A stretch of DNA of 64,000 bases from Tetranychus cinnabarinus (taxonomy: Eukaryota > Arthropoda > Arachnida > Trombidiformes > Tetranychidae): the NCBI GenBank assembly GCA_022266195.1, contig WHVY01000001.1:10850001-10914000 (forward strand), read 5' to 3'. The position numbers were made by a program, and so were the translations under genes. Positions 45,601 to 57,200 of this stretch are shown here, piece by piece (within the stretch, counting starts at the first letter, position 1; each line of letters begins with the position of its first letter). A model generated the notes under the pieces. That model was not told where the DNA came from. It searched no databases and saw only the letters and a program-made list of their open reading frames with translations.

Positions 45601-48243
45601 CCAATTCATCTATTTTTTAGTCTCAAGCTTCTTGAAACATTTTATTCAATGTTCCAAAGCGCACTCAGAATATTTCACGAAAAACTCAATCTTTCTCATA
45701 AACAATTCATTTTCAGTCAAATTTCCTTTTCTCGTTTGATTAAATTCATTAACTCAAGTTAATGAAGAAAGCTTAACCAACTACAACCAAATTACCTTTT
45801 CATTAACCGCAAAGTTTGTCATCATATTTACAGCCAGGTGAAGTCAGTAATCTTCCCATGAAAAAGGGAAGAAAAAGATTTAGTCAATTTCGCATCTTTG
45901 TCATCACTTTTTTTTCGCGCTAAAACTTGTCCATTGATTACAATAATGGCTGGTCATGGTCAACTTGTCATCTTTCTTTATCTTCTTTCTTCCATTGCAA
46001 ATGAGCTTTGATGATTTATCATTCAACCCACTTGAACAAATGACTTTTTACTGTTGTTTACTGTCCAAAGTAGCTTTTCATAAAGCTTTACATTCCTTTT
46101 ATGCAAATGCCAAGAAGTAAAAAAAAGAGCTTCAAATGCCTATCATTTACTGGCCCACATTTATCTTTAAAACCATCTCTTGGCCATCTTCCTTCATCAT
46201 TATCATCCTTCTCCAATTGCTCTGGTCTTCGTCTTGTTTATAAAACGCCTGGTTGATCGTTAAACTTATTTTCTTCCTTCTTCTTAAAACGCAACTTTTC
46301 CTCCATTTTCAATCTTTACAGCCCATCATCTTTACCGTCATCTTCATCACCATTTTCATCATTTTTCCCTTTCAATTTTACCCTCTAACCTTTCTTACCC
46401 TTCACTCTGTGTGATCTTTTTTTTCCTTCCAACGTTATTATTCCTCTTGACCCATCAATAGACTTTTTTCAGTCACCAACTTTTTCTCTCTTCTACGTTT
46501 TTCTTCCCTTTGTAAGGTCACTTCTTTATCTTCTTCTTTGCCTTGTAAAGACTACAGGTTCGAGGTCAGGTCATCCAGACAGAGCGAGACAAGTTTGAAA
46601 GAAACCACTTTTATAAATCTTTGTTATCCAGAAAAACTGTAAGCACAACAAAACACACAAAAAAAGTACACAACTTAATGATTCCTTTTTTTGTTACTCT
46701 TTTCCCCTTAAAAACTCTCTCTTTTCCCTTGTCAACTTTTCGTCCAAACTTGGTACAATGTACAAGGGCAAAAACTATCCTTTTGTTGTCCGTTCATGTC
46801 TATTTTTATGGTACAACGTCTTGAACCTTTATGGTTTATTGGTAAAGATTTGACCCAAAAGATAATCTAATAACACAATAAGACTCGCAATAATGATGAT
46901 AGTTATAAATATTACCTGAAGAAAAGTGATTCAATTGTTAAAACTGTTCTTGTATTTACATGTATTTAGTTTCACATTTTATAACCATTTTTCCATTTAC
47001 ATTTGTAGCCCTTTCTGTGACTCTATTTACCTTATTCATTGTCCACTGGACTCCCTCTCTTCCTTGTCCATCTTGCCCATCATTGATATACACAAATCCT
47101 CTGGACAAACAAGTTGACAGTATTTTCCCATTTACATTTGATCACAAAAGTATTTACTCATTTGTATGATAATGCAACGTTTATTCAATACGTTTATTGC
47201 TTCCTACTATCTTCATTTTTACCTTTTCATAAATGGTAAAATTGATTCATTTTTCAATGCATGAAATGAGAAAAGAGAAATGAAAAGATTCCTTAAATTG
47301 TATGCAATCAAAGTTTACAATGTTATTCAATTTTCTCTGGGAATTTTTTCCTTCCACAATCAAAATGATTACTTGAAATAAGCTGTTATTTTGACGCCAA
47401 CCTTTGCCAACCTTACCACTTGGACTAATCTCGTAATCTCGAGATTAACCTTTTCTGGTTAACCCAAAGTTGCTTTTTTATTCGTTAACAATTTCGTCAA
47501 TTGTCAACTTGAATATTACCTTTCAATGATTGCTATAATCATGATCAACTCTACACATTCAAAGGAACCACTGTTTTCATCTTAAAGATGCTCTTTGATT
47601 GAACTCAATAAAAAAGTAAATAATATTAAATTGCATTTTCCAGTCACTGGTTAAATTACATTGCAAGAGTTTACACAATTGAACAGATCCATTGAAACAT
47701 CAATCAAGCAATCAATTATCTTCATTATAATTCCTGTTGAATGTTTACTCCTATTACTTGTTCATCTTCTTCATCAACATAATTCCTGAATTTCTTTTCC
47801 TTTTTTAATGTTAACTCGTGTTTACTTATAAGGGCAACAATTTTTTTATTACCATTTCTATTGCCCTTTCCATTAATTATCAACTGTACACACTCACCGA
47901 ATCAAGTTAAAGCATGATGTTTAATTATTTTCACATTAATTGCCAAATCAAATTGAAATTAATGTTTTTCTTCCTTTCTTCTTTGGTTTCAGATTACCTT
48001 CAGCTATTCTCGTTCTGGAACTGAAATGAATGTTGTAAATGTTAATAGTACGATTGATTCTTCAAAAGATCCAACAAGGTAAGTTTACTGCACGATTTTG
48101 ACCTCAATTGTCAATTAACTTCATCAATCCTTTATTCTCATCTTCTTTTTTCTCCCAAAATTAAATGCAAATTATTAATCTTTTTTTCTTTTCTTTTGAT
48201 TTCCAGGTTTATGGCTTTATATTGTCACCTTAATGGATGCTGA
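39678..48243 (+). CDS. fng: Fringe: O-fucosylpeptide 3-beta-N-acetylglucosaminyltransferase
   Basis: Three exons (39678-40415, 47993-48078, 48207-48243) join in phase and give about 286 residues. An N-terminal hydrophobic signal or anchor (FTSICLTFLIVLTLLSNHVS) precedes the catalytic domain. Hallmarks are DIFLSVKTTQSNHRTR near the start, the metal-binding WFCHFDDDNYVHV, KPWYLGKPS, FATGGAGFCISRALANKM and LPDDVTIGYI. The short last exons rebuild the conserved C-terminus (QITFSYS... then SKDPTRFMALYCHLNGC), including the terminal cysteines. Fringe acts in the Golgi, extending O-fucose on Notch EGF repeats and tuning ligand choice. The protein is shorter than Drosophila Fringe because it lacks a long stem. 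A poly(A) signal AATAAA follows at about 48249. Confidence 0.93.
40416..47992 (+). other. Large first intron of fringe (7.6 kb)
   Basis: Begins CAG|GTAATT and ends at a pyrimidine-rich TTTGGTTTCAG. The ORFs inside (40833-41156, 41699-42124, 43832-44017, 46621-46824 and others) lack domain-like content or splice support. The length stands out against the 70-200 bp introns elsewhere and would suit intronic enhancers, which is inference. Confidence 0.7.
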
Positions 48244-49219
48244 TGCAATAAATAAATTAATAATTAAACACACTTGTTGCTGTTTGGCACTAAATTCAGA
48301 GCTTAAAGAAAGATGAAACTGATTGGATTCAACCTTTAGCCATACACATTAACTAATTGACTGTCCAATTTGATCCAGAAAAATCTTTCCCTTGTTGCCA
48401 TATTTCAGATATTTGTTCACATATTTTTATATAAATTTCATCTCCATTTGTCTCATATAAACTTGTCTGCAACTAACTGCCTCTAGTGGAGTCGAATCCA
48501 ATTTCAACTTTAATATCAACTTAACTTTACGCTCAACAGGCAGCCACTCGACCTCACTTAGTCCGTTCAACTTACAACTTTCAATGGCTATCAATGTTCA
48601 CCGAAAACCCGAGTCAACCTATTTCGCTATGAGAGCCAATTAGGGTTCACAACTCACATTCGCATATTGACTAGATTACGATGGTCCTACTGAACACGAT
48701 GGGTGGTTCGAAGTGACATTCACCAAAACTTACTGTCCGAAGAAATGAAACACAACTGATGTCCGATTGATGGCAATAAAGACATCAACTTCACGATCAT
48801 TTCTAGTATTAAACTTGTTGATTGCTAACAAGATTTTCTCTCTTTAATTTAAATTCGCTTTCGTTGTGTAATTAAGTATTACACTTAAATTGATTCATAT
48901 AATTTTGGCAATCTCAATTCGCATCAACTTCATTCTCATTGCTGCTTAACCAACGATTCAATCCAATAGTTTCAATGAATCCAGTAGATGGCAGGTGGAC
49001 AAGTTTAATTGCATGAGATAAATTAACTTCATTGTATACTTTGTTTAATGAAATGTCTTTAATGTATTTAAAATGTTTAATTCTTAATACATTTGTGTTA
49101 AAAAACTGAACAATAAATCTTGTTCTCAAATAACTCGTTTGTTCTTATTTCTGATTATAATGATTTTCCTCCCAATCTTGTAAAACTGTTTACTAATTTA
49201 AATTTCTTTTCTTTTATAG
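48244..49219. other. Fringe 3' flank
   Basis: Contains the fringe poly(A) signal and, around 48480-48740, a patch with more G and C and with CGA-rich codons (for example MAINVHRKPESTYFAMRAN, 48582-48641) that could be a degraded exon. No complete gene is supported. Confidence 0.35.
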
Positions 49220-49330
49220 TCACCTGTTGATCAACTTTTGGCCATTCAAGTTTCAACGATAACAAGACTCAAATCTAACACTCAAACTGAAGATCAAGAA
49301 TCAAATTTAGCGTCAATATTTAAACTATAA
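49220..49330 (+). CDS. Orphan terminal exon
   Basis: After a strong acceptor (tttcttttatag), 36 codons run to TAA and read SPVDQLLAIQVSTITRLKSN, then TQTEDQESNLASIFKL, in phase 0. It looks like the C-terminus of a soluble protein. It could in principle be spliced to fringe exon 1, which also ends in phase 0, replacing the normal C-terminus. Otherwise it is part of an unidentified plus-strand gene. Confidence 0.35.
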   Translation, partial: SPVDQLLAIQVSTITRLKSNTQTEDQESNLASIFKL

Positions 49331-49827
49331 AACAATGTTTAGTTTTTATTTCAGTGAAGAGATGAATTCATTTGCATTTCGAATCACTTGTTATTTAAGT
49401 GTATTGAGCAATAGTGCCAATTCAAGATCAATGGTTACTTCAATGGATTATTTATCGATTAGGAAGTTTAATGGCATTCATCCAATTATAGATTGATTTT
49501 TAATTGTAAAATATTTGTTGCTCAAGAATTAAGCAAGTTTCTCGCGTGAATACACTCAGCTGATTCTTAATAATTTGATTCAAATTCACTATTCAGTAGT
49601 TAGCCATAAGACTCGCATATTTATAGCCGAACTCTCTAAACTCCAAACTCTAGAACGGTTTATCAAGAGTATCGACTAGAGTGCACATAAACCATAAGCT
49701 GGACAAGGGAATCAAATATCAAGTAAATATTTCGTACTCTAAATGCCAAAATTCATCTGATGTAAGTATCTTAAGATTAAATGAGCTGAGAACCAATTTT
49801 AACCTTTTTATTTCTTGATTTCTACAG

Positions 49828-50104
49828 AAGAATTGTTCCAACCTCCGGCGATATGAAGATCAAAGATAAACTGTTTTCTTTGGATTTATCTATTTTCGAT
49901 TTCCGATCCAACTTTGAAATTGGAATTTATAACGAGAACGAATTAATCTCTATAGTGTTATGTCTCTCGAACCTGAAAAAAACAACTCGATGTCTGCAGA
50001 TCTCTCTATTTATTGCATATTTCGTCTTGACTTGGCATTATAATCGCTCTCCTGCCTACGTAGGTTGCCACCAAACCGGTCCAATCGATCAGCTTCTTGA
50101 ATAA
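49828..50104 (+). CDS. Possible exon of an unidentified gene
   Basis: An acceptor-like TTTCTACAG at 49827 leads into RIVPTSGDMKIKDKLFSLDL and then an acidic and hydrophobic stretch, open to TAA at 50102-50104. The first 30 residues look like coding sequence and the rest is less convincing. Confidence 0.22.
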
Positions 50105-50496
50105 AAATAATATTTGAATTACTTTATAATCATAGCATGGAATTGGCCATTTAAATTATGCCAATATCATCATCGATCTTGGAAGACGCTAAAATCCAAA
50201 CTTAGCCAGCAACTCTGAAATAGGATGAATCGAGCTTGAAACGTTCACCTAGACTTGTGGATTGTAATTGATAAATTTATTCAAAAAATGAATCATTACT
50301 GAATGCCACAACATTATTACCTTAAATTGAAACAATTGATCCAATTGTCCGCAATCAAGGGAACGATGAGACAAAAATTACTTCACTTGACGAGATTCAA
50401 TACAAATGTTAAAGTTGACTATTTATTTTCAAGTGTTTACAAAAACTGGAAAAAGTCAAATTCTGAAGCTGCTTTTTCTTCTTTTAAATTGTTCTT

Positions 50497-51096
50497 TCAT
50501 GGTTGAAGATAACCATAATAATAGGTTGATTTAGGTTTATTTAGCTTCAAAAGAAGACAGTAAATAAATGAAAGTAAAGACAAAATGGTGGAGTAAATAA
50601 TTAAATCAAATTGAAGTTGAGTTGAACGTTTAACCAAACTGAAAAGTAAACCAATGAATGAAGTAAATGCAAAAAACAATGAAATGTAATAATCTTCAGA
50701 AAGTAAAGAGATGAATCCAATGGCAAGGTAAACCAAGATTAGAGCAGATTTAATCTGAAACAATTCAATTTCAATGTTGATCTGGTTCAATGTTGAGGCA
50801 ATTAAATTGGCATTTGGACCCTCAGCCTGGCCAAAAGTAAACCTGATTCCTTGACCATTGAAATAATCTTCAACTAAAGACGATGAGGGTGACAAAGATG
50901 AGGGTGAATAGGACAAGATGGTTGCTGTGGTTGACTCTATCCATGAATCTTGATTGAAGAGGAAAACACAAATAACGGTCAACAAGTAAAGCGATGAAAC
51001 GAGCAAAATGGTCAACAAAGTGTACTTGATTATGTTGAGGAAAATCGATGAATAATCTCGTTGATGAGATGAAGCAAGGTAGTCTCTTGGATCCAT
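50497..51096 (-). CDS. Four-pass membrane protein (199 aa), unknown family
   Basis: An intronless frame starting MDPRDYLASSHQRDYSS. Hydrophobic segments lie near residues 20-48 (YTLLTILLVSSLYLLTVICV), 115-130 (SALILVYLAIGFISLL), 136-155 (ISLFFAFTSFIGLLFSLV) and 165-185 (LIIYSTILSLLSFIYCLLL). A Ser/Pro-rich loop of about 60 residues sits between the first and second. The short C-terminus is basic and Tyr-rich (KPKSTYYYGYLQP). The topology is that of a small tetraspan-type protein but lacks the CCG motif of tetraspanins. No family is recognised. Confidence 0.65.
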   Translation of the reverse strand: MDPRDYLASSHQRDYSSIFLNIIKYTLLTILLVSSLYLLTVICVFLFNQDSWIESTTATILSYSPSSLSPSSSLVEDYFNGQGIRFTFGQAEGPNANLIASTLNQINIEIELFQIKSALILVYLAIGFISLLSEDYYISLFFAFTSFIGLLFSLVKRSTQLQFDLIIYSTILSLLSFIYCLLLKLNKPKSTYYYGYLQP

Positions 51097-53096
51097 TTAC
51101 AATGGCAATTCACTTTGAATCGCAGTTGAACACAACAATTTGTATTGAAACGAAATGCAAGTAAAGACGAAATGTTTGTTTATGAAATGATGATGAAAAC
51201 TGAAAGTCAACAGTCAAGTTATTTTACTTTTCTCACTAATTCAATAAAACAATTGATTCTGCGATTAATTTTATCAATCTTTTCATTGTTTTCCTTCTCA
51301 ATTGTATTTCACTTGATTCACATTTTATCAAGATTAATCTTTCAAGATTCCTTACAAGTTAACCATGTAATATTGCTTAGGAACAAGTGTGTAACAAGAT
51401 GATCAAAAATGACAATAAATTGTATTTAACAGTCTAACCAAATGAGTTTACGGGTAAATCGAGAAAAAAGGTGCAAAAGGTGAAACTGTAAGGAAAGGCT
51501 CGAGGTGGCATGAAAAGGATAGATGAAGACAAACTGGAAACTGCAAAATGCTGAGCAAAGTGATCAACTAATGGATGAAACGTCTAACAATCATCTATCA
51601 AACACTTATACAGCGACTTGGAAGAGTAATTAATGTTAGTCAGTGTGCATAACATTTGTACATGGAAAACAATTAACATCTCAAATGGAGTAAAAATATT
51701 TCTTAAACCTTATTTTGGTAAATCACTTTGGTAAATTACGATGAAAACTGCGTTCTATTTGAAACGATTTGGAAATTTGATGAAAGCGAGAGACATTCAA
51801 TATTGAAAGAAACTAATCCAACTATTGAAACGATTCGGCGTTTTCCTATTTTTGGCTCTTTTCGAAGATCGCCAACTTGTTAAGATTATTTATGTACCAA
51901 AGTCTTGAAGTACAGAGTTTGTTCAATGAATCTTAATGCGATTTTCAATTGGTCTCAAGTTTCAGCTTTGAAATTTTTCAAATAAAGTAATGAGAAAAGT
52001 TGGTTCTATTTCTTAGCTTTTGCATTGATGGATGTAGAAGAAGATAGATTTTATGAGAAAATTTCAATGTTGCATTGAAAAAGCAAACGATGGACCAATC
52101 TGAATGGCAATTTAGTGATGAAATTTGATTGAGTGATTGCAACTTCTAAAAATGAGAGGTTTTACCTTTCCGTGTTTGTGTCTAATCTTGCTTGGCCCAA
52201 AAGCTAGATTTTGGATTTTCATCGATTTTTATGCGAGAAAAGCATTTGAGCGACTTTTCATCCTTTTAGATGCTAATGAAAATTAAAGTTGCATTTGGAG
52301 CTTGAATGATGAAAGTTTATGTCAACATTATGTTGTTCAAGTGTTTCTTGATTGTAATTGAGCTTGTTCTTGTTTCAAAATTATCATTTAATTGGTACAA
52401 GTACTTGTGTGTGTTTTCACTTTAATTATTGTCTTTTTTGTTCTTTACTGTTTGTATATTCTTCTATCATGGTAAAGATGAATTCCTGATTGAGAATTAA
52501 CCTGAGAAAATGAAAATCATTATTTTGTAGCTAATTTTATTATATTATTCAATACAATGCAAAATCATTAAATTGAAGAGTCTTTCAAACCTGCATTTCC
52601 AATGTAAAGAGGAAACGCAATTTTATATGAAAGGTTTCCATCAGTAATTGAAGAGTCCATTGTTTAGTAATTATCATCTACTCCAAACAATATGATAAGG
52701 TGATCCTCATAATCATCATGTATCAACAATAAACAAGAAAATTAATTGAACATATTTTCTGCTTCCAATTTCCATGAAACAATGGAAATATTGTAGACAA
52801 AATGAACAGAAAAATTATGTATCAATTTGCTATAGTCAATCAAACTGTTCTCAAATCAAGATCGTTCAGTATTTTGGTTTTAATGGTTACTTGGTTAAAC
52901 TTGAAAAAAGACAGTTTGTTCAGGCAACATGATGATGGCATTCATTGTTATTATGAATAAAGATTATGGAATATTTTGAAATGAAATCTTTCTCTTTTAT
53001 TGAGTTTATTCTTTGATTCAAATTGTCAATAAACCAGCATGATTGGGCGATGGAATGAATAATGAGCAAATGAACAATATAGTTGAGTTTGAAGAG
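51097..53096. other. No supported gene
   Basis: AT-rich intergenic sequence. CTCAATAAAAG on the minus strand (53003-52993) is a plausible poly(A) signal for the exon at 53097-53270. Confidence 0.4.
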
Positions 53097-53270
53097 TCAA
53101 GTTGAAGACTTCAGGACAACTTGCTCCAATCCTTTGAGTTGTGCAATATCCAACTTCACCATGGAACCATTTTGAGACAAAATTTCTTCTCTTGTCATAG
53201 TAACTGGAATGATATCTTGAACTTTGATAGAACTGGCCAATGCTTTAATAGGCATTTGACGAAAGCAATT
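53097..53270 (-). CDS. Orphan terminal exon (57 aa), unknown protein
   Basis: An acceptor (GTTTCCAG) at 53271 opens a phase-0 frame reading NCFRQMPIKALASSIKVQD, then IIPVTMTREEILSQNGSM and LDIAQLKGLEQVVLKSST, ending in TGA. A poly(A)-like AATAAA lies about 100 bp downstream. Amino-acid make-up strongly suggests genuine coding sequence. The phase does not fit the mGluR transmembrane exon (phase 1), so a separate minus-strand gene is likely, with its 5' exons unlocated, perhaps inside the mGluR intron. Confidence 0.45.
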   Translation of the reverse strand, partial: NCFRQMPIKALASSIKVQDIIPVTMTREEILSQNGSMVKLDIAQLKGLEQVVLKSST

Positions 53271-54253
53271 CTGGAAACTTGCAATTGATTTTTCAACTCA
53301 ATGTCAACTTTTTTTGTCGATGAAGAAGTTTAAGGCTGAATTTCATGTTCAATTAGAACAAGTACACCGAGTGAAGCAGATGAATATGCAAAAGTTACTT
53401 CAAATAATGGAAGTTTACTTTCGCTTCAGAAATATTTCTATTTAAGATTTCAAGAAATGAATATTGAGTCAAAATTTTTAATAAACAAAAAAAGAAAGTT
53501 CACAATTTTATATATAATTAGTGTAACAAATAAGTCGATATTTACAAAGATTAACTGGAAATCGGACTTTTGATTACATTTAATATCTACAAACAGTCGC
53601 CCCTCGAAGCATTTTCATTTGTGCCAATTCAACAATTTATGCTCATCAACGTGAGAGGGTAAATTATGGGCTTATATTTTTATATCTTTCAGGTGAAAAC
53701 AGAGATGGAAACAGAATTAGGTTAATTGGGAAACCTTGAATTGAGATTTCTTCAAAATCTTCTCTTATAAATAAAATCTTTGCGAAATGACTTGACTTTG
53801 ATCAGGAAATGATAGTTGCAAAATGCTTCACTTTCAACGTTTGAAACAAATGCTTCAAAAATAATCAACTTTTCGTGAAATTTCTTCAATCTTGTCAACA
53901 ATCTAACGATAAATATATTCAAATTGATGGACATGAACAAGTGATGAGAGCACTTTTGTTCAACACTAGACTTGCACAGATCATTTGATGGGTGAAAGTT
54001 GAGTAAATATAAAATGATGAAACAACTCGAAACTGAAAGGCATTCAATGTACACTAATATGTTAAGTGGAATCGTTGACAATCGGTTCCAGTTTATTATA
54101 CATTTATACAGTTTGCAAGTAAAATTGGTGTCAGTCATTCGACTTTTTAAACTTGGAATTCGCCGAACACTTCACTGAACCAATAAGACTCCGTCCAGGT
54201 TCGATCAAAAAGTGGAAGAAATTTTCTGGTGCTAATCATAGCCACTCTCCTAG

Positions 54254-57200
54254 TCAGGAATTTGTTTTAATCTGATTCAGATGGTTGCTGTTGTATGAGT
54301 TGACGAGTGGAATCTCTTGGTACGAAATGACTGGTGATGTTTGAGTCTGCGAATGAACCTTTTCAGGTTGACAGTCATGGTTGGTTCGATGACGATGCAA
54401 CATTTCCGTTTCTAAACAAGAAAAAAGAAAAAGAAGAAAAATGTCAGACAAAAAGAAGACTAAAAATGCTTTTTTGTGTACAAAAAAGATTCCCTTTTCC
54501 TGTCACTGGAATAAGGTAAAAATAATTGATGAAGAAAAGATGAACAACCCTTTTCTTCACCTAAACCTTCACTTTCCATTGTCACCATTCAATATCACAG
54601 TTTGATGTCAACTTGCTTTAGTTGGTGAATATAACTCCCAGATCAACAGAAGACCAAAGACTGAAATTTGTTGAACTAATAAAAAATTAACTCTAAAAAC
54701 ATTTGACTTATCGACTTGAAACTAATTTGTTGGATTTGATGGTTACCAAAGACAGACTAAATTGAAATCAGTTCAAGTCAATATAAAATTGATAAATCAA
54801 TCACTTATTGAGGAATCACCGAAACTTTCTAAGCGAACTTTCATTTTGTCTTTTGTCATTCCATGGAACTCAATAATCTTTTCATGGAAGGCTACTAACA
54901 TGTAAGTCGATAGCTTCTATTATTGAAAAGATGTGTAAACTCGACCAAGGAAATGTTAGTTCCACTGTTTAATGTTCAATACAAATAATTTCCCAACAAC
55001 GCGAGAATCTTCGAAAAAATCATTAAACTAAGAATCTCTGATTCTTTGGTGAAATTAAGTCATTTTTGAATACCCAACACATGTCTTGTTAAGTGGTCTA
55101 AAACATTTGAAATTGAACATCCCGAATTGATGGCCACAAATGTCTCGAATTTATCATTTTTTTTTCGACAAACTTTTTGCAAACAATTTTTTAACCTTTT
55201 AAAGTCAAGCAAGGTGAACAGGTGTCGTTCAACTCACGTTAACTTGGCATGCATTTTCCAATTGAAATCACTCAATGAATCATAGTTGATCTGTTTACTC
55301 AGTTCAGTGTTTATTTAACTTGTTTCTCATGTTTAAACACTATTCCATTAAATAAACAACTGATGAAACTTTTTAAACAATTTCATTTTATTTCCTTTTC
55401 TCGAGAAGTAAACTTGTATTTTCATAAAAATAATCGAGTTTTGATGTAAACATGAATATCATTGCAAATGGAGTTGCAAACATGACAATATATTGAATAT
55501 CCTTTTGAGAAGTAAATTCATGAAAAAAACGAGAGGAAACAAATGTTCAAAAAATTGACAGAAGAATCAAAAGTTGATCTAAAAACGATCCATTTTCTGA
55601 ATTATTAACATTTTCAATTTTCCACAAAATTCCAAAAAATAAATTGAACATAAAATATCCAAAAATGCACCAAACTTCAAAATCAATTGAACAATCATTA
55701 ATAGAGTGACACATTGACTGCAAAATCGAATCCTATTCAAACTCTTACAAGCACGAACCCAAAAAAGTTTCATTAAATCGAACTTCGAAAAGTGAAAAAA
55801 AAACATTTTCAAATCTCGCAGCAAATGAACAAACTTTTCATCATCAATTTAAATACTCGAGCAATTAGTTTATTAAAGTAATTTGTTTCCTTTAATAAGA
55901 TAATTGAAAGTGCAAAAATGTCATTAACTGTAAATGCAATTTCGAGTCGAAAATAAATCGAAATGTTGTTTTCATTGGAATCATCAACAAATTGGACCAT
56001 TTAGTAATCAACAATTAGACTGAATAATTGGACAAATTGCTGGCCATTGATTGCACAGACAAAAGTGAACAATAAACTTCTGAAAATATAAAGACAACAG
56101 CAATTTCAATCTACTTTTAATGATGGCAAAGGAAACAAGTTGCATCATTATCTCATCATCATTATTATTGGCCATTATTGGTCAGCTTTTGTCGACCAGT
56201 TGAAACACTTTTACAGTTTTGTCAGTAAAAGTTGAACTTTCTTTTTTTTATTGCATGCATAAAGACTCGACCAGTAATGTTCAAAGTTATTTATGGTCCA
56301 GTCAATGGCAAGTCCAACAGCATTTAAAGACAAAGTTCAACTCAATTTTAGTCTCATTATTGGACATTACTTTTGATTACTTGTTTAGTCTGAGTAAACA
56401 CAGAGTCTTGATCAAGATGATCAACTAATGTTGACTAGGTGATGACAGGAAGACATTAGATGCACTTGTAGGAGGTCTTGAAACGTTGTTCCCAACGAAA
56501 AGCTGCAACCTTTTCCTGTGTGTCTCCATGTTCACAAGAGACAAAAAGAAATTCATGATTCCATCCGAAATCCATTATTCAGGGAAAAAGAGTAAATAGT
56601 CGAGACATAAAAAGCATTCCAACAATGGTACAACAATTAGTGGCGAGAGAAAAAAAAGTGTGTTTCTAATAGCCAATAGTAACCATTAATGATGATGGCA
56701 CAGAATAATTTCACTCCATGAGAATTTATCGAAAAAAAATGTTCACGTCATTAGTTGATTATTCTGTATATCAATTTTCTGTCGCTCAACTCTCTATGGA
56801 AATTATCTCGATATTGTTTCATCATGACTTCATCTTCAAATCATTGGTAATGATTTCGCTTTCATAACTTCATTCCCAGTTAGCCTGGGAGTTGTCAGAA
56901 TATGATGAAAATAATTTTCCATTTTTTCTTGTTAAATTTTTTTCTCTTCATGAAAAGTCAAGATTGACAGTTTGAAAGTCCGTCAGAATTTGGAATATTT
57001 TTGACTCGATTTTTCGCCTTTTCTCAATTTGCATCGCGAATGATTACAAGGTTAACATTTTGGCAACTTGTCAGTTCTAATGTGTTTTCAATGTTACCTC
57101 ATGAGATTTTAGTCAACAGATAAAAGGCAATTTACGAGAGTTGATCGAGTAAAGAAAATTTCAATCAAAATAATTTAACAGGAAATTGAGATTAGATAAT

